A stretch of DNA of 64,000 nt, from positions 248,001-312,000 of the forward strand of contig JAGVSM010003943.1 of assembly GCA_022494885.1 (NCBI GenBank), in the 5' to 3' direction. Numbering within the stretch: position 1 is the first letter of the stretch; every line of letters starts with the position of its first letter. The translations under genes and the position numbers were made by a program. The notes beneath the pieces are model-generated. The model worked only from the letters and a program-made list of their open reading frames with translations, made no database searches and was not told where the DNA came from. The stretch is from Micrasema longulum. Lineage: Eukaryota > Arthropoda > Insecta > Trichoptera > Brachycentridae. This document shows, piece by piece, positions 40,215 through 52,680 of the stretch.

Positions 40215-41664
40215 ATATATATATTTGTTACAAGACTATCAAACTACACAAACTAACGATATTAATGAAGACTGCTTTGAACCTTCCGTGTCCCATTTCA
40301 ACCTTTAAAACGAAACAAAAATACTGTCCCGGGAATAATGTATGTCCTTTATGTTTCAGTGTATCCTTGTATGGTGGTGGTTTAACAATTCCTTGAGCAT
40401 GTCCTATCCGACTATCTGTCTGTCAACCCCAAGGTCTACACGTGGTAGTTTTTTTTACAGTCGTCTTCATGGAGTTTACATGAACAATATGTATGAAGAC
40501 TTCTGTGAACCTACCTTGTCCCATTTCAACCTTTAAACATCCATATTAATCAAACAGACCCCAATATCTGTTTTGTTATTCAACCCTTTGTACTGTATTT
40601 AATAATAAAGAGTATTAAATTAATCATACCATCACACATCCCTGTACAATACATCACTATTCATTTATCTTTTATTCATCGCTTGGGGTATTTCACATTT
40701 TGATGAATTTTTGTTTACCTTTGTGAGTTTTTTGTTATTTTTGAAATTTCCTAAAATTATGGGCTCTATGTTTTTGAACAGTAGGAAAAATCATCCATGT
40801 TATTTCAAATACAAACACTCACTTTATTATATACAGCATGCGAGTTACAAAAATCTTACGGAATTAAAAAAAATAAGTAGGTATACAGTTGAACATAATA
40901 TAATAGGTATATGAATAAAATGAAAGCGAAAGGCAGGGGTATATTTATTGAAAATATTTATTAAAACCAAAGTTATAGCGCTCTAAAGACACCTCCCTCG
41001 AAAAAATGGACGCTCACTCCCTCCACAAAATCAGCTGATTGGCTTATTTGAAACTAAAAAAAATGGCGGTGTTTTAATCCGTAAGCTTATATTCACGGAA
41101 TGGACTATTAAAAAAAGAAAATTTTGAAAATTGAATTTTCGACAGACTTTGGAACAAAAAATTCGAATTTCATGTATTTTGTGTCAACTTTTTGTTGAAA
41201 AAAAAATAGAAATACTTTCAATTTTGGGGTGATAAAAGATCATTCCGTGCGTCCATATATGTTGAGTCCACTCTCTATATTTGAAGAGAATCGGCCAAGC
41301 CGTTCTCAAGATATGATGAAGGATAGTTTGAAAAACGTAGCATTGAGAAAAACACGTTTGAAGTTTCAAGTACAGTACAGTTACAACTCATACCAGCGCT
41401 CCGAATACCTGCCTCTTCTAACTGTTGTATCTTTATAATGGCTTCGAATTTTAAAATTCACTTTACCAACATATTTTCGATATATAAATGAAACAATTTA
41501 CGCAAAAAAAAAAAACGGTTTTTTGAACCCATCAAACCAGAGGCAATACGACGAATTCGCCATTCGTAGCTGCCACAATTAACTTTGTATTGACTCATAC
41601 GATAGTAAAAATAGATTTTCTAATATAAATCAACAACACAAAATAAACTGATTGAATTTTTTTA

Positions 41665-41735
41665 GGTGTTTTGTCCCTCCTAAACATTTTGAAAAATGGT
41701 TCATCCGCGGTACTGAACTTACATAGACGATATAA
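41665..41735. repeat. Dispersed repeat, inverted match to 10020-10090
   Basis: Blocks tccctcctaaacattt, aaatggttc and ttacatagacgatat occur reversed at 10020-10090. The element boundaries are not visible. A tract at 41260-41310 (aatcggccaagccgttctca) resembles part of common insect dispersed repeats. Confidence 0.5.
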
Positions 41736-42219
41736 CTTTTCGTACTAATTCATAAACGGTCGCCAATCTCAATTATTGAAACGCCAGCCAATCAGACAAC
41801 CCCCAATAAAACTAATTATATTATACAAACGCAGTTTTAGCAATCAGATTAAAGACTGGGTATTTTTCACCCCTGCTGTGATTCACAGCGGGGCGTCCGC
41901 TATAAATAGTCCCAATTATTCACGTTCAATTATTGGAACGGTAGTGAATACTGATTTAACATTCGTCCTGATATTTACTGGGGTCGCCTCCGCCATAGAA
42001 AGGGTTAATTACAACTATGTTCCTAACCGCGAGAGGGAATTAAGATGATTGTTGTGGGATCAGCCTGTTTCTAATATCCTTTTCATAAAGCACATCAAGA
42101 GACAGAAATGGTTCACGACTGTTATAAAACAATATCGTTATTCATAATTAAAAACCCACGAACTTTCAAGTGCAATTTGGAAAAAAACGTTTTTCCAGTT
42201 TCTATATTATTTTTTTCAA

Positions 42220-42360
42220 TAAAAAAAACATTAGGGTTCTTATTCTTATTCCCAAACATTTAAATTTCGGTGGTCATTTTAAACGAGTTGTAAATAACTA
42301 TTAGAAAATGGGAATCAAGCTGTGTTAGAGTGGAGTGCGAACGTCAGGCTTTTGATCCTT
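42220..42360 (-). repeat. Relative of the tRNA-like SINE at 10560-10750
   Basis: Shared blocks are aaacatttaaatttcggtgg, gagttgtaaataactattag and aagctgtgttagagtgg. The tRNA-like head is truncated at about 42360. Confidence 0.6.
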
Positions 42361-42557
42361 ACTACATTTTTTTAAAAATGTATACAAAATTAATTTAAGA
42401 GTCCTTCTCAATAGGGAATCTTTTTCTAAGGAGGACTGTCCATTGTTCAAAATTTAATTCACATTGTTCACTTGTCACTCAAATATATATTTTTTATTTT
42501 ATGCTAATTTGCTTCCGTCGGATTTGGATATTTTTTTGTTATTCGTTAACTTTATTT

Positions 42558-43758
42558 GGCGTATGTATAGCCTGTGAGCTCGCCAATACATGACAGATGA
42601 CATTAACATAACCATAGAAAAACATAGCAGTTGAGCTCTCAGAAGTAAAGCAACGTGAATGCAGCAATGTTTGAACTACATGTCAATAATATTCTAATAA
42701 TAAATAATATTATTTGGCCATACGGAACTTTAAAGCACACCTTGGTTTAATTACTAATAGTATTTTATCGGTTAGGTAGGTGTATTTAAAAAAAATGTTG
42801 CGTACCTGAAAAAAGCACAAATAATTATGTTTTTGTAAATGATGTCAGTAGCGACACTCAGAGAGTGGCTTTGTGACGTTTTGACATTTTTTATAAGAAA
42901 TTCATGGCGTAGCCGAAATACTGTTATAAAAACGAGGATGTTTTTGTTGATTGACGTTAGCAGGCGCTACCCAGGGGCGACTTTGTGACGTGAGAAATTA
43001 TTAAAAAAAAGAGATTCATGGCGTAGCCGAAATATTGTAATTAAAACGAGGATGTTTTTTGTTGATTGACGTTAGCAGGCGCTACCCAGGGGCGACTTTG
43101 TAACGTGAGAAATTTAAAAAAAAAAGAGATTTATGGCGTAGCCGAAATATTGTAATTAAAACGAGGATGTTTTTGTTGATTGACGTTAGCAGGCGCTACC
43201 CAGGGGCGACTTCATGACGTGATGAAATTATTAATTTAAATATTTTTTTTCATTTTACATAGCGTAGCCGAGATAAGAAATTGCGTGGTGTTTCGAAATT
43301 TAACCGTGTAGGTAGCCGCCTAGTTACAATATTATTTTTGTATTTGTATAACTCCTGTTTTATAATGTTTATGTATTTATCGCTATAAGAATTAAACTAA
43401 AGATAGTTTTTACTTTTAATCGCTATCCGTTTTTAAATTATGTTTGTAACACTCAGTAATATTTATTTTTCAAGTATTCAATGTTATTTTTGCATTTTAA
43501 TTAATATTGTTAATATAAAGCGTATTTTTATTTATTCGAATTTACTAGACTGTTTTTATTACAAAAAATAAAAATGCATATTTCTCTATGTATTTTTCTG
43601 TTATAAACAATCTATTAAAATAATACACATCAAATTTCCATTGTCTGTTGATTTTATTTGCAATCTTCTTTTTTTTCGATGGTTAAAACTCTAGGAAATT
43701 CAAAGACAATAAAATTTTACTGTCATATATTGGCGAGCTCACACGCTATACATAGCCC
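42558..43758. mobile_element. Inverted-repeat element containing a tandem array
   Basis: The left arm 42558-42596 (gtatgtatagcctgtgagct..) and right arm 43720-43758 (..gagctcacacgctatacat) are inverted with about four mismatches in 39 nt. They bracket the 115-nt tandem repeats. There is no ORF inside. It could be a non-autonomous DNA transposon whose core has amplified. Confidence 0.65.
42843..43280 (+). repeat. Tandem array, about 115-nt monomer
   Basis: The block gcgtagccga recurs at about 42907, 43021, 43136 and 43262 (spacing 114, 115 and 126). Between them each unit carries aacgaggatgtttttgttga, tgacgttagcaggcgctac and caggggcgac. There are three good units plus diverged units at both edges. 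A single monomer occurs in intron 4 at 4399-4445. Confidence 0.9.
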
Positions 43759-44883
43759 CTTTATTTGATGGGAGAGTACTAGTACAAGTTATTTTATTTA
43801 GTAAGAGCTGTCAATCTGCTAGCAACGTTTTTCAGAGTTGCTATGCGGTATGTCAATAGCATTTTTTTGTTAAAGTTTAGAACATCGTCAATCGTCTGGA
43901 CTGATTTCGTGTGTACCTCGTATTTGTACCGCGCCGCAGTCATTGTTTGTTTTATTAATGTTCTCTCTCTTAAACGCTGATTCCCCAGTAATCACAGAAA
44001 TATGGCTTCCAGGCTTTCATTCCTATAATGATACGCCGCAAAAGAACATAAAAAAACGCAACCCTTGTTAGATAGGCCCTGAAAATCTGCAAAGAATAAT
44101 TAGCGATCTTACCGGTAGGCCAAGTATTTCGGTATATCAATTTCTTGCCAATTCAAAAGATAATTTCGTAATAAGCCGTTGCTGTTTATTTATTGAAGTA
44201 AATAAAAAACGCCAATGAAATTCTTCCCTTTGAGGCTATGTATTTTTACTGCTTTCTCCGAAGATAAGTTATGATATCATCTTCAGGTGTGTTGTTTTAT
44301 TAAAAGTTTGCGACGAAAGAAGCAGTGCGGGGGGTGAGTATTGAAGGTAAGAAACATCTAGAAAGAAATGGTTCTGCTAAGTAATAACCAAAAGGAACAT
44401 ATAGTAAGTACTATATTGAATAATAAAAGAAATCCTTTTGTAAGCCCTGTGCGTGGAAAGAAACCTGGATACACCTACATAAAACTTCAATAATAAAATA
44501 AATTATGTTCTGCACGAATGTATAATTTATTGTTATTGTTACATCTGGTTTAGGGGAAAATAAAGAAACTGCTAAATATATAATTTCTTTTATGTTATTG
44601 TGATTTATGACAAGAAATGGTTTTAAAGAATTCGTAACAAGAATCCATATTTCCCGATTAGTCGGGAACAATATTCAGTTTGATATAAATTTGAATTATT
44701 TTAAAGATGCAATTGAAAAAAACCTTGTAGAAGATAACGATAAAAATAAATATTTGTTAGTATAGCAAAATTACCGTATGAAAATCAGGTTTGTAATACT
44801 ATGTATTAAATTTCAGCTGAACGCATTGTCATTCAATAATAATTATTTATTTCGGTACGCGTTAAGAAGCACTTACATATTTG

Positions 44884-45068
44884 GTGGCCTCCGTGGTGTA
44901 GTGGTCAAGACGCTTGACTCACGCACGGAAGGTTCCGGGTTCGATTCCCGGTGAGAACACAAAAATTAAAAATGTGATTTTTCTCAAGCCTGGTTGTTCT
45001 GTAATCTAACTCACCACTGTAATTGGGCCCCCTGGCCTGTTGTGGTGCAAAAAAAAAAAGAAAAAATG
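44884..45068 (+). mobile_element. tRNA-derived SINE, family 1 (best copy)
   Basis: Head ggcctccgtggtgtagtgg, then ccgggttcgattcccggtga (box B), a body with cacaaaaattaaaaatgtga and ctcaccactgtaattgggcc, and an A-rich tail. This is the most intact of three copies. Confidence 0.88.
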
Positions 45069-46249
45069 AAATGAAAAAATATTTATGTTATTAATGAAAG
45101 GAAGACAAATTGAAGTAAGGTTAGTTATAATATCGTATTAGCTTAAAAAATACTATCTCTTTTTTGCTTTGTTGCTTACAAAATGTGATTTTATATTCAC
45201 AATAATTCAAGATAATACTAATTATGTTTACCTCACAAGACTATGCAATTAAAAAATATACAGGTATGTATTTAAAAATCTCTTTGCAAACGATGCTGTA
45301 ATGTCGTGAAACATTAAACAAAATACGTGACATTTTAAAATACGGGTATTTAAAAACAAAAATTGAACACATATTGTTTGATACGCACACACTGTTTAAT
45401 AATCTATTTTCTAAAATTTATAAAATGTTCATATAATTTAGTAAAATTCCTCTTCATTTATAAAAAAAGAGAGATATATCAAGTCTTGTATTCTCTAGAC
45501 TTACGTGACATCATAGGCACAAAAGTTAAAAGTGTATTTACCGTATTTAAATTTGCAATTGTAGGATTTTAATTGATTTATTTGTGTTGGGAATCCATCA
45601 CTTCTCCACAAACATTTAACATACTTAAAATATTGTTGAATATGTATTTGTGATATTAAAATCAAACAAGAATATGCTCCGAATTTTGTCAAAGAAGTCA
45701 GTTTCTACGTGCATATATTTTAAAACATCTATAAATATACCCAAGGTACTTTCGGCTCGAATGGTTTCTATTGAAATCGAAGTAGAAGTTAGTTTGAAAC
45801 AATTTATATTGGTTTTCGTATAGTTTTGTCCCGGGAGAGATATCCCAGAACATATATATACAATGTTACTGTAAAATCTCGATAACCCCTCTCCATAGAA
45901 GGGGGTCTTGTCGATCTCAATATTTGTTGCACTCAAGGGGAGTCCTTGCGGCTACTGTCACTGGCAACTGGCAACATTTCAGGAATTTTATTAGCTTTTT
46001 CAGTCGTAGTAAAAACTACACCCAGGAAAGACTACATTTTTAAATAGTGAGGAGGCTTAGGGCTTTAATCCTGATTACTAAGATAAACGAACCAAAAAAA
46101 TGGCATGGTGTTTTATTTTATTTGGGAAACGAACAGTTCTTTATACATAATTATAGTGAACAACAGAAATATTACAGGTTTCCACAATTTGTACAAAGAA
46201 AGTAAAGAAAATATGATACATATGTAGTTAATACATCTGTTTTTTTTTT

Positions 46250-46435
46250 GAGGAGGCGTAAAGGTTTGTGGAAGGGATGCTAGTCCAAGAAATTAAAGAT
46301 TTACTCCATTTTGAGATTATTATTATTAATTTTTTTTTAATGACTATTTGGAAAAAAATATGAGGATTTTTTTTAAAGCTTACCGTGAGGAATTTTCCTC
46401 TGAAGTTTTGCGGTCTGGCCCTGAAAAACCGTTTA
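46250..46435. mobile_element. MITE with 'cacggtttttcagg' ends, right half only
   Basis: It contains tgatttaaag-like and tttactccattttgagatta blocks, ttttaaagcttaccgtgagg and the right end ggccctgaaaaaccgt. These match 36120-36300. The left half is missing. Confidence 0.8.
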
Positions 46436-46479
46436 TAACAAAGATGATTACTAATTCTTATTATTTTTATAATGTCTTT

Positions 46480-46726
46480 TCCGAGCCTGATGGTGCGTAC
46501 GACACTGCATTGATGCACCAATCGTAGAGCATCTTGATAACTTTTTAGTACCATGAAGGTAAAATGATCAGTATTACGCTTCAGGTACTAGTCTAGGGAC
46601 TGTGAAATATTATATTCTAAAAACACACTTTAAAATAGATATTTCATGTCAACCATGTTAGGAACCAAACCCGAGACCTATTGCATGGTAAGCAAACACG
46701 CTGACAACTACACCACGATGCCTGCA
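46480..46726 (-). mobile_element. SINE family 2 (minus strand)
   Basis: On + it reads cctgatggtgcg..gatgcaccaatcg, tgatcagtattacgcttcag, aatagatatttcatgtcaac, then caaacccgagacctattgca, which is the box B reversed. Head and body are both present, moderately diverged. Confidence 0.8.
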
Positions 46727-47571
46727 TATTATTTAAAAAAGCCTAAATTTAAATTGTATTAATTTGACACTTACTCAAGTTAATCGTTATATCGTTTAGT
46801 AGCTTATGTTTGATATCTGTGTTAGATGGCTATTAGTGGCAAAAAACAAAAAAAATGTCGGTTATTACATGAAAATGAATATGTTTTAAACATTAATGTA
46901 GTTTATTTTTTTAATGGTAAAGGTATCTACTTACGTGATAAAAGTGAATGTCAAAATTCAGAAAGATTGACCCTGAATTGATAAAAGTAACTTATCACAA
47001 GCTTAAAAGAATTTTAATTAAAATGCTTTATTAAGCGTCACCCGAGTTTAAGTAAAACAAGAATATGTTTCATAATTGTGTTGTATTTTGTATGGTTCAC
47101 ATGAGGTTACGTTTTTGCGGTAAGTATTTTATGTACAAAGGGGAAAATAATATTTTCTTCTGCAATTCGCTTTTCAAACGTTGCAGAACTTTTTTCTCGG
47201 TGGAAGCGGACAGACGTCACTAGCCTGGCTGCGTCCACGTCGCTTTCTGCCAACCACATACATTCTACATTCACGTCTTGTCACACGTCGCCTCAGGAAC
47301 GATTGCGAGCTAGAAAAAAGTACGGAAAGAAGACAACTCTCCGAATTTCCGAGGCCTTTGAAAATGTTGACTCGATTCAGCATTTCTCAACCATAGAAAT
47401 TAGATTTTGGGCTGGGACGTTTGACGTTTTTATCTTTGGAATACGGATAACAAACTATAAGGCCTGTGGAAAATTCAAAATGTATCTCAACGTAGTAGGT
47501 ACCTAATAGGTGCATTTATTTTGTTAGCTAGAAGCGGATGTAGGTACTGTTTTGTCGTATTACATATTAGA

Positions 47572-47720
47572 GCCAGTTGTATAAAAAAAGTTAACTTGAA
47601 TAAAGTTTAAATTGAAATAATTGTCGCGTTCTTGTCAATGTGGACAAAAATGGTTGCATGGCAATACAATTTATTTTTCCCATTTTGACGAAAACGCTAC
47701 AGTTTTTTAACTTTCAACTT
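47572..47720 (+). repeat. Dispersed repeat, copy 1
   Basis: Blocks gaataaagtttaaattgaaa, cgttcttgtcaatgtgg and ttttgacgaaaacgc match 53817-53965 in order. No terminal structure is visible. Confidence 0.6.
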
Positions 47721-48209
47721 TTTTTTGAGGTGACGATGAAATAAGAAAAAAATTTGCCGTAACTCTCACATTCCAAAAAAATATATAATTATATCTTTAA
47801 ACCCACTTGATACCTTTGTGCTGTATGACACACTTACAGTTAAATTTATTTGAACGCCACAATTCTCAAACAGTGTCATGTTTTAACATTTTTTTTCTGT
47901 ATGACAATCGAGATTTTCTCAAAATGTTATAGTATTTCAATGATAAATCTAGATATTTAAATATAAATCGTTGACATTGCGTTTACCCTTTATAGCACAC
48001 CTCAAATAAAGAGATACATACATGTACCACCAGAATTAAGGTATTTATTTTCTAATGTTTCGTATTAATAATTAATTTATTTTATTTTATTTTTTAGTAG
48101 CCTTGTATGTGCATTTATTGGGGACAGAGACACAGTTTATGATGATACAATCAGGCTCGATCCATGACTGTGAACTTGCCCCGACTCGCTAGAAAATCCG
48201 TGTTGAGTC

Positions 48210-48590
48210 GGAGAATAATATAACTGAACTCTTTCAACTAGAATCATTAAAATTTATCCATAAATTAGCTACTAATGTAATTGTAGACGAAAATTTAAAA
48301 CTTGTAAAAAATTGTAGTCAACATGGACATAATACGAGAATATCAGAAAACTATCATACACAACTTTCTAAAACAAGACAAGGACAATCGAGACTAATAA
48401 ACCAGGGACTGAAGTTATACAACAAACTACCAGACAAAACTAAACAAAAGACTCAAACAAACTTTTCAAAAGATGTAAAAAATATCATTTTGAACAAAAG
48501 AGTATGAATTAAAAAGGTTTATATTATTTTTGTAAAATGAATATAATAATCCGTAAGGGTTAATAAATAAATTTTCAAATAATTTTTTTT
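48210..48590 (+). mobile_element. LINE reverse-transcriptase tail, second family, copy 2
   Basis: It has an open frame of about 90 residues including NTRISENYHTQLSKTRQGQS and KLYNKLPDKTKQKT, then a stop and a 3' UTR ending ccgtaagggttaataaataa. It is more intact than 31440-31845. Confidence 0.85.
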
Positions 48591-49454
48591 TTAATAAAAA
48601 GCTTTTTAAAATACTGGTTTGCAAAGGGTAAATCTACACGAAACATGTGTCCTATAAAGGGTTGAAGGGTAAAATCAAAAACAAGAAAACTCAATGAAAA
48701 ACAAATGGTTTTAAGACGTGTTAATATAGTTTATTAGTTCTCTTGGATATTTTGCTTTTTCGAGTTATAATTATTTAAACGGATGTGCGATTTGCTGTCA
48801 CTGTTCTAACAAAGGTGCCATGTATCTTGTTTTATATCCCGCCACACTATTGTCCCAAGAAGCGACATTTACATAATGGTAAAAAAGACATTTTGTTTTT
48901 ACGTCTTACATATCTGAGATTACTTACCGGCTTTATGCGCAATGCTAAACGAGCGGAACGATATTCGATTTCAAAATGGCCTGCTGTTTAATGTGTTAAA
49001 AGTTTTTTTTCATCAGGTGTGACATTAAAGTGACATTTAGGGGCGCGTTAAATGGCGCATCGTAAAGCTTGTTGGAAGATAATTGGGACACATTTTATGT
49101 CGACGCTTCTATCACCGGGTAAAAGTAAAAAATATCACCGTTGCCTCGTGGGAGAGAACTTTTATATCCGCCTAAAGCCAAAATAATGTAAAAAGATGGT
49201 AAATGTTACTAAATAATTGTATATAACCACTTAACAATATAGCCCATTATACGACGTTCCATTGTGATGGTCACCATACCTAGAAAATTAATACTCCTTT
49301 TTTTCCCGCCTCTAAAAAAGTACTCGGTTATATGCTATGATTTATTAACATTTATTGATATGCTTGTCAACAAAGTGAATACTTTAATAATTAAATAAAT
49401 CGTAAAAAATAGTGTAATAGTTAGACGTGGTTTATATGAAATATTTATTTAAAG

Positions 49455-49612
49455 GCTGTTTTTACACTAGACTATTTCAAAGTCCCTGGACTGGTATCTG
49501 AAACGTAAGACTGATCATCTTACATTTAAAAAAATATCAAGATACGCTGCGATTGGTGAACTAATGCAGTGCCCTATGCATCATTAGGCGTGGAAAGGAA
49601 ATGATGATGATG
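49455..49612 (+). mobile_element. SINE family 2, 3' body only
   Basis: Blocks ctggactggtatctgaaacg, taagactgatcatcttaca, agatacgctgcgattgg and cagtgccctatgcatcatta with a gatgatgatgatg tail match 60230-60375. The head is absent. Confidence 0.8.
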
Positions 49613-49904
49613 ATGTTGGAAAAATAGAACAGAGATATAAAATCTATTGAAGTAATATTTATAACGAATGGATTGCAGATACTTTTTCCATGGTATATTT
49701 TCATTTTCACCATTGCTATTAAATGGTAAATATCCGTACTGTTGAGGTAACGGGAACACGAATCATCCATTACACAACCCATATCTTATGGTGGTTTTAC
49801 GGCGCATTGTAAATAACATTTTCATGGCTTTAAACGGCATCACTAGACACCGATACCTTGTAGGCAATGATAACTTAAGTGTCATTTTATTAATATAACT
49901 TTTT

Positions 49905-50216
49905 TTACATTAGCAGGCTTATTGCCAAATGGAAATTTCTTCCAACCAACCAACAAAATAATAAATGTCTTTTCATATTAATCTAATTTTTAAAACGCAT
50001 CTGAGAAAAAAAGCTACATTTATCCATAAATTAATTAATATCGATACTAGTCTTCAATAGGAAACATGGAATTAAGATAGAGGGAAAAACGAGAGATTAA
50101 GGAAGAGAAAGGATACGTTTTTTCAGACGTGATTTAAAGATAGCTACTGCAGAAATATCTTTAATAGTAGATGGGAGATGATTACACAGTCGGCCGCATT
50201 AACACCTGCCAGACTA
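49905..50216 (-). mobile_element. LINE 3' end (minus strand)
   Basis: On + it starts aggcttattgccaaatgg and continues to gacgtgatttaaagatagc..gatgggagatgatt, the reverse complement of the 3400-3720 LINE tail. Confidence 0.85.
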
Positions 50217-50295
50217 CCTCTGTGGAGTAGGAAAGAATATTTAAATGAATTTTTATAGTCTTTATTTATATTTTTTCATTTAAAACACTATACAG

Positions 50296-50460
50296 GCGCC
50301 GTTGGTTAGATGGCTAACCATGAAACTAGAGTCGCGGATTCGATTCCCGCCAGTTACATGAAAAAAAATCAAAGGAAGATTTTTTTTCAATTGGTCCGAG
50401 TGTTGTGGTGTATTTTTCATTACCTTCTTCCATAGCGGGTTACTCCTTTTAAAAAAAAAA
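50296..50460 (+). mobile_element. tRNA-like SINE, third family
   Basis: The head gcgccgttggttagatggct and box B gattcgattcccgcc are followed by a short body (tccgagtgttgtggtg) and an A run. Only one copy is seen here, so family status is inferred from the head and tail. Confidence 0.65.
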
Positions 50461-51489
50461 CTTAGAGCGTCTATGTTGGAAACATGATAAAAAATAATGC
50501 AATAACTGTATTTTATAAATATCCTTTTTAGTTACTGTAATACTGACATCGTGTTACACAGATTTTTCACATCCAAATAACATGAAATATAATCCCCTTA
50601 ATTTGTAATTACACTGGAAATGAGTAATAAATTATTTCGTAGGTTTTTTTTTATTTTGGTACCGCCTGCGAAGGGCAATTTTCAAATAAATGTGTAAAAT
50701 TTTATTAGATTTAAAAAAACATATATATTGTGTAATTTTTGTGCGAGATATGGCGGCGTTATTTTAAGAGAAATGCAGCCGTACCGTAAAAAATAACACA
50801 GACATAAATATACTACATATTTCAAGATATAATCTATTCGCTTCTTTGGAAATAATTCAGACTACAGAAATACACGTAAGCGAGTCTTGAGGCACCTAAA
50901 ATTCTTTTATTTTACGGCGCTTTATTCTGAAACCTCTTCGCAAGACAAACCTACAGACTCTTTGAAGAAATACTCCGACCCCTGTAAGGAAAATTCGCGA
51001 AAACGAGAAGGGAAGTGTTTCTGCCATAGGGCAGCGTTCAGGATGCCATGTGGCGTTTCTTCTGCTAGGTATTTCCGACCGGAAGGAAATAAAATGGAAG
51101 TATTCGCGGGCTTGTCCTTTATATTTAACCGTTGCGGGGTGCAAGATGTTCGAAGGGTGAAGTGAAAAAGGCAAGGCGAGCTTTGAAATATTAGTTTATA
51201 GAGTGATTGAGCGCTTTACACTTGTGGATTGCACGCAAGACGAGTATCGTCAGATATGCAAACTTACAGAACTTATGCCCGTATTCAGACAATACCCGAG
51301 GTGAGGAAAATACATTCTTATATTTTTGCAGGGAATAATCTGAAGATGAGGACAGTACAATGTATTTTCCTCAACTGGAGTTTTGTCTTTGAATACGGGC
51401 ATTATTTTCGTTTTTTGTTAATGAAATAAGTGTTTGAGGCGGCAATTAATAATCAATCAAATAAAACAAAACTATTTGTATTTTGTGTT

Positions 51490-51960
51490 ACCAAGCAGAT
51501 GAAGAATACAGTTCTGTACGTGAATAGAGAAATAGAACCTCGGATGAGTGTTTTTTAAATTTTTATTATTTGTTAATTTTAACAGTCATATACACAATAA
51601 TACGGTTGTAATATAATAGAAACTTAATTCTAGACTTGAAATGATTTTGAACTTACAATTAACAATATACGTAATTTTACTCAAAGTTGCTCTCAGGAAA
51701 AAAGGAAATCGAGTGTAGATAAGCCCACCTCGTCGTGGAGTGTTTGGCAAGTTTGCCTATCGTTCTTGATGTTCCGTGTTTGATTCCTGGCAGTGTGGAC
51801 GGCAATATTTCATTGTTTCTGGACTTTCACCGTAAATTTTTTTTCACTCTATTTTCAAGTAACGAATTATCAAAATAGGCTGCATTTGGTTTGCTTATAC
51901 AGTGCCCTATCCACCACTGGGTGCGAAAAGAAAAATAACGTGGCATTGATTTATATTGTG
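51490..51960 (+). mobile_element. SINE family 2, with an AT-rich insertion
   Basis: The 5' module (acagttctgtacgtgaatag) is interrupted at about 51560-51690 by AT-rich sequence. It resumes at gctctcaggaaaaaaggaaa, then the head (ctcgtcgtggagtg), box B tgtttgattcctgg and the 3' body ending tgggtgcgaaaag. Confidence 0.75.
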
Positions 51961-52324
51961 ACTGGAAAAACCCATACTTTGGCGACCCATTAATGAAGTC
52001 GATAATCTTTGCGCTCCCTCCCTAACTTAGGACGTACACCGCACCGCATTGATAATTCGTGTAGGTACATTTACTTATAATACGAAAATCTTAAAACATT
52101 TTTTTTTATTACAATGAACAGTGATTAATTTTGCAACATATTAGTAGTTTATGAACTTTCTTATTGCCAAATGTTCAAAGTACTTTTGCTTTAATTGTGT
52201 AAGGTTAAATTTTTCATTCCAAAGTTGATGGTAATAAAGCTGTTCGAAATGAAATCTTTTGTTTTTCTTTTATTCAATTTTGAATTGGTTGTCCAGCGTG
52301 TCTGGATCAAATTACACGTAAGGT

Positions 52325-52600
52325 AAGGTCAGGAGGCCAGTCCAGGGACAGTGAAATATTCCAGTGTAAAACCACTATTAAAACCAATAGTTTACACTCC
52401 CTGCCAGAAATTGATCCTAGGACCTCAAACATAATAGGCGAGCCCGCCAACCACTACAATACGATGACGACTTATCTCCACTCGATTTCCTTTCTCAGGA
52501 TTTTTACCTAAGAGTAGTCATCGAGTCAAATACACTTGTCCAGTCTTCTGTTTCTATTTAACACAGAACAGCCTTCATCATCCGCCCGGATACAGAATAT
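52325..52600 (-). mobile_element. SINE family 2 (minus strand)
   Basis: On + it reads ggccagtccagggacagtga, then cctgccagaaattgatccta (box B reversed), ccaaccactacaatacgatg, cttatctccactcgatttcc, and the 5' module reversed (cacagaacagccttcatcat). Confidence 0.8.
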
Positions 52601-52680
52601 TATTATTGAAATGAGCTTTAAAAAAATACAATTTTCTGTTGCACCATACTGGAGTAGTGTTTTCCATCAGTAAAATGCGA

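Noticed and set aside
44884..44960. A functional tRNA gene at the SINE head
   Set aside because: Box A and box B are present, but the acceptor stem does not close, and the sequence continues into a body and A tail found in other copies.
45830..45935. Tigger/pogo-like end (ctgtaaaatctcgataaccc)
   Set aside because: One end only and no matching inverted partner nearby; similarity too short.
50896..51174. Two overlapping 92-codon ORFs on opposite strands as genes
   Set aside because: No family signature, no splice or start context. Mutual overlap is expected when stops are scarce in a less AT-rich stretch.
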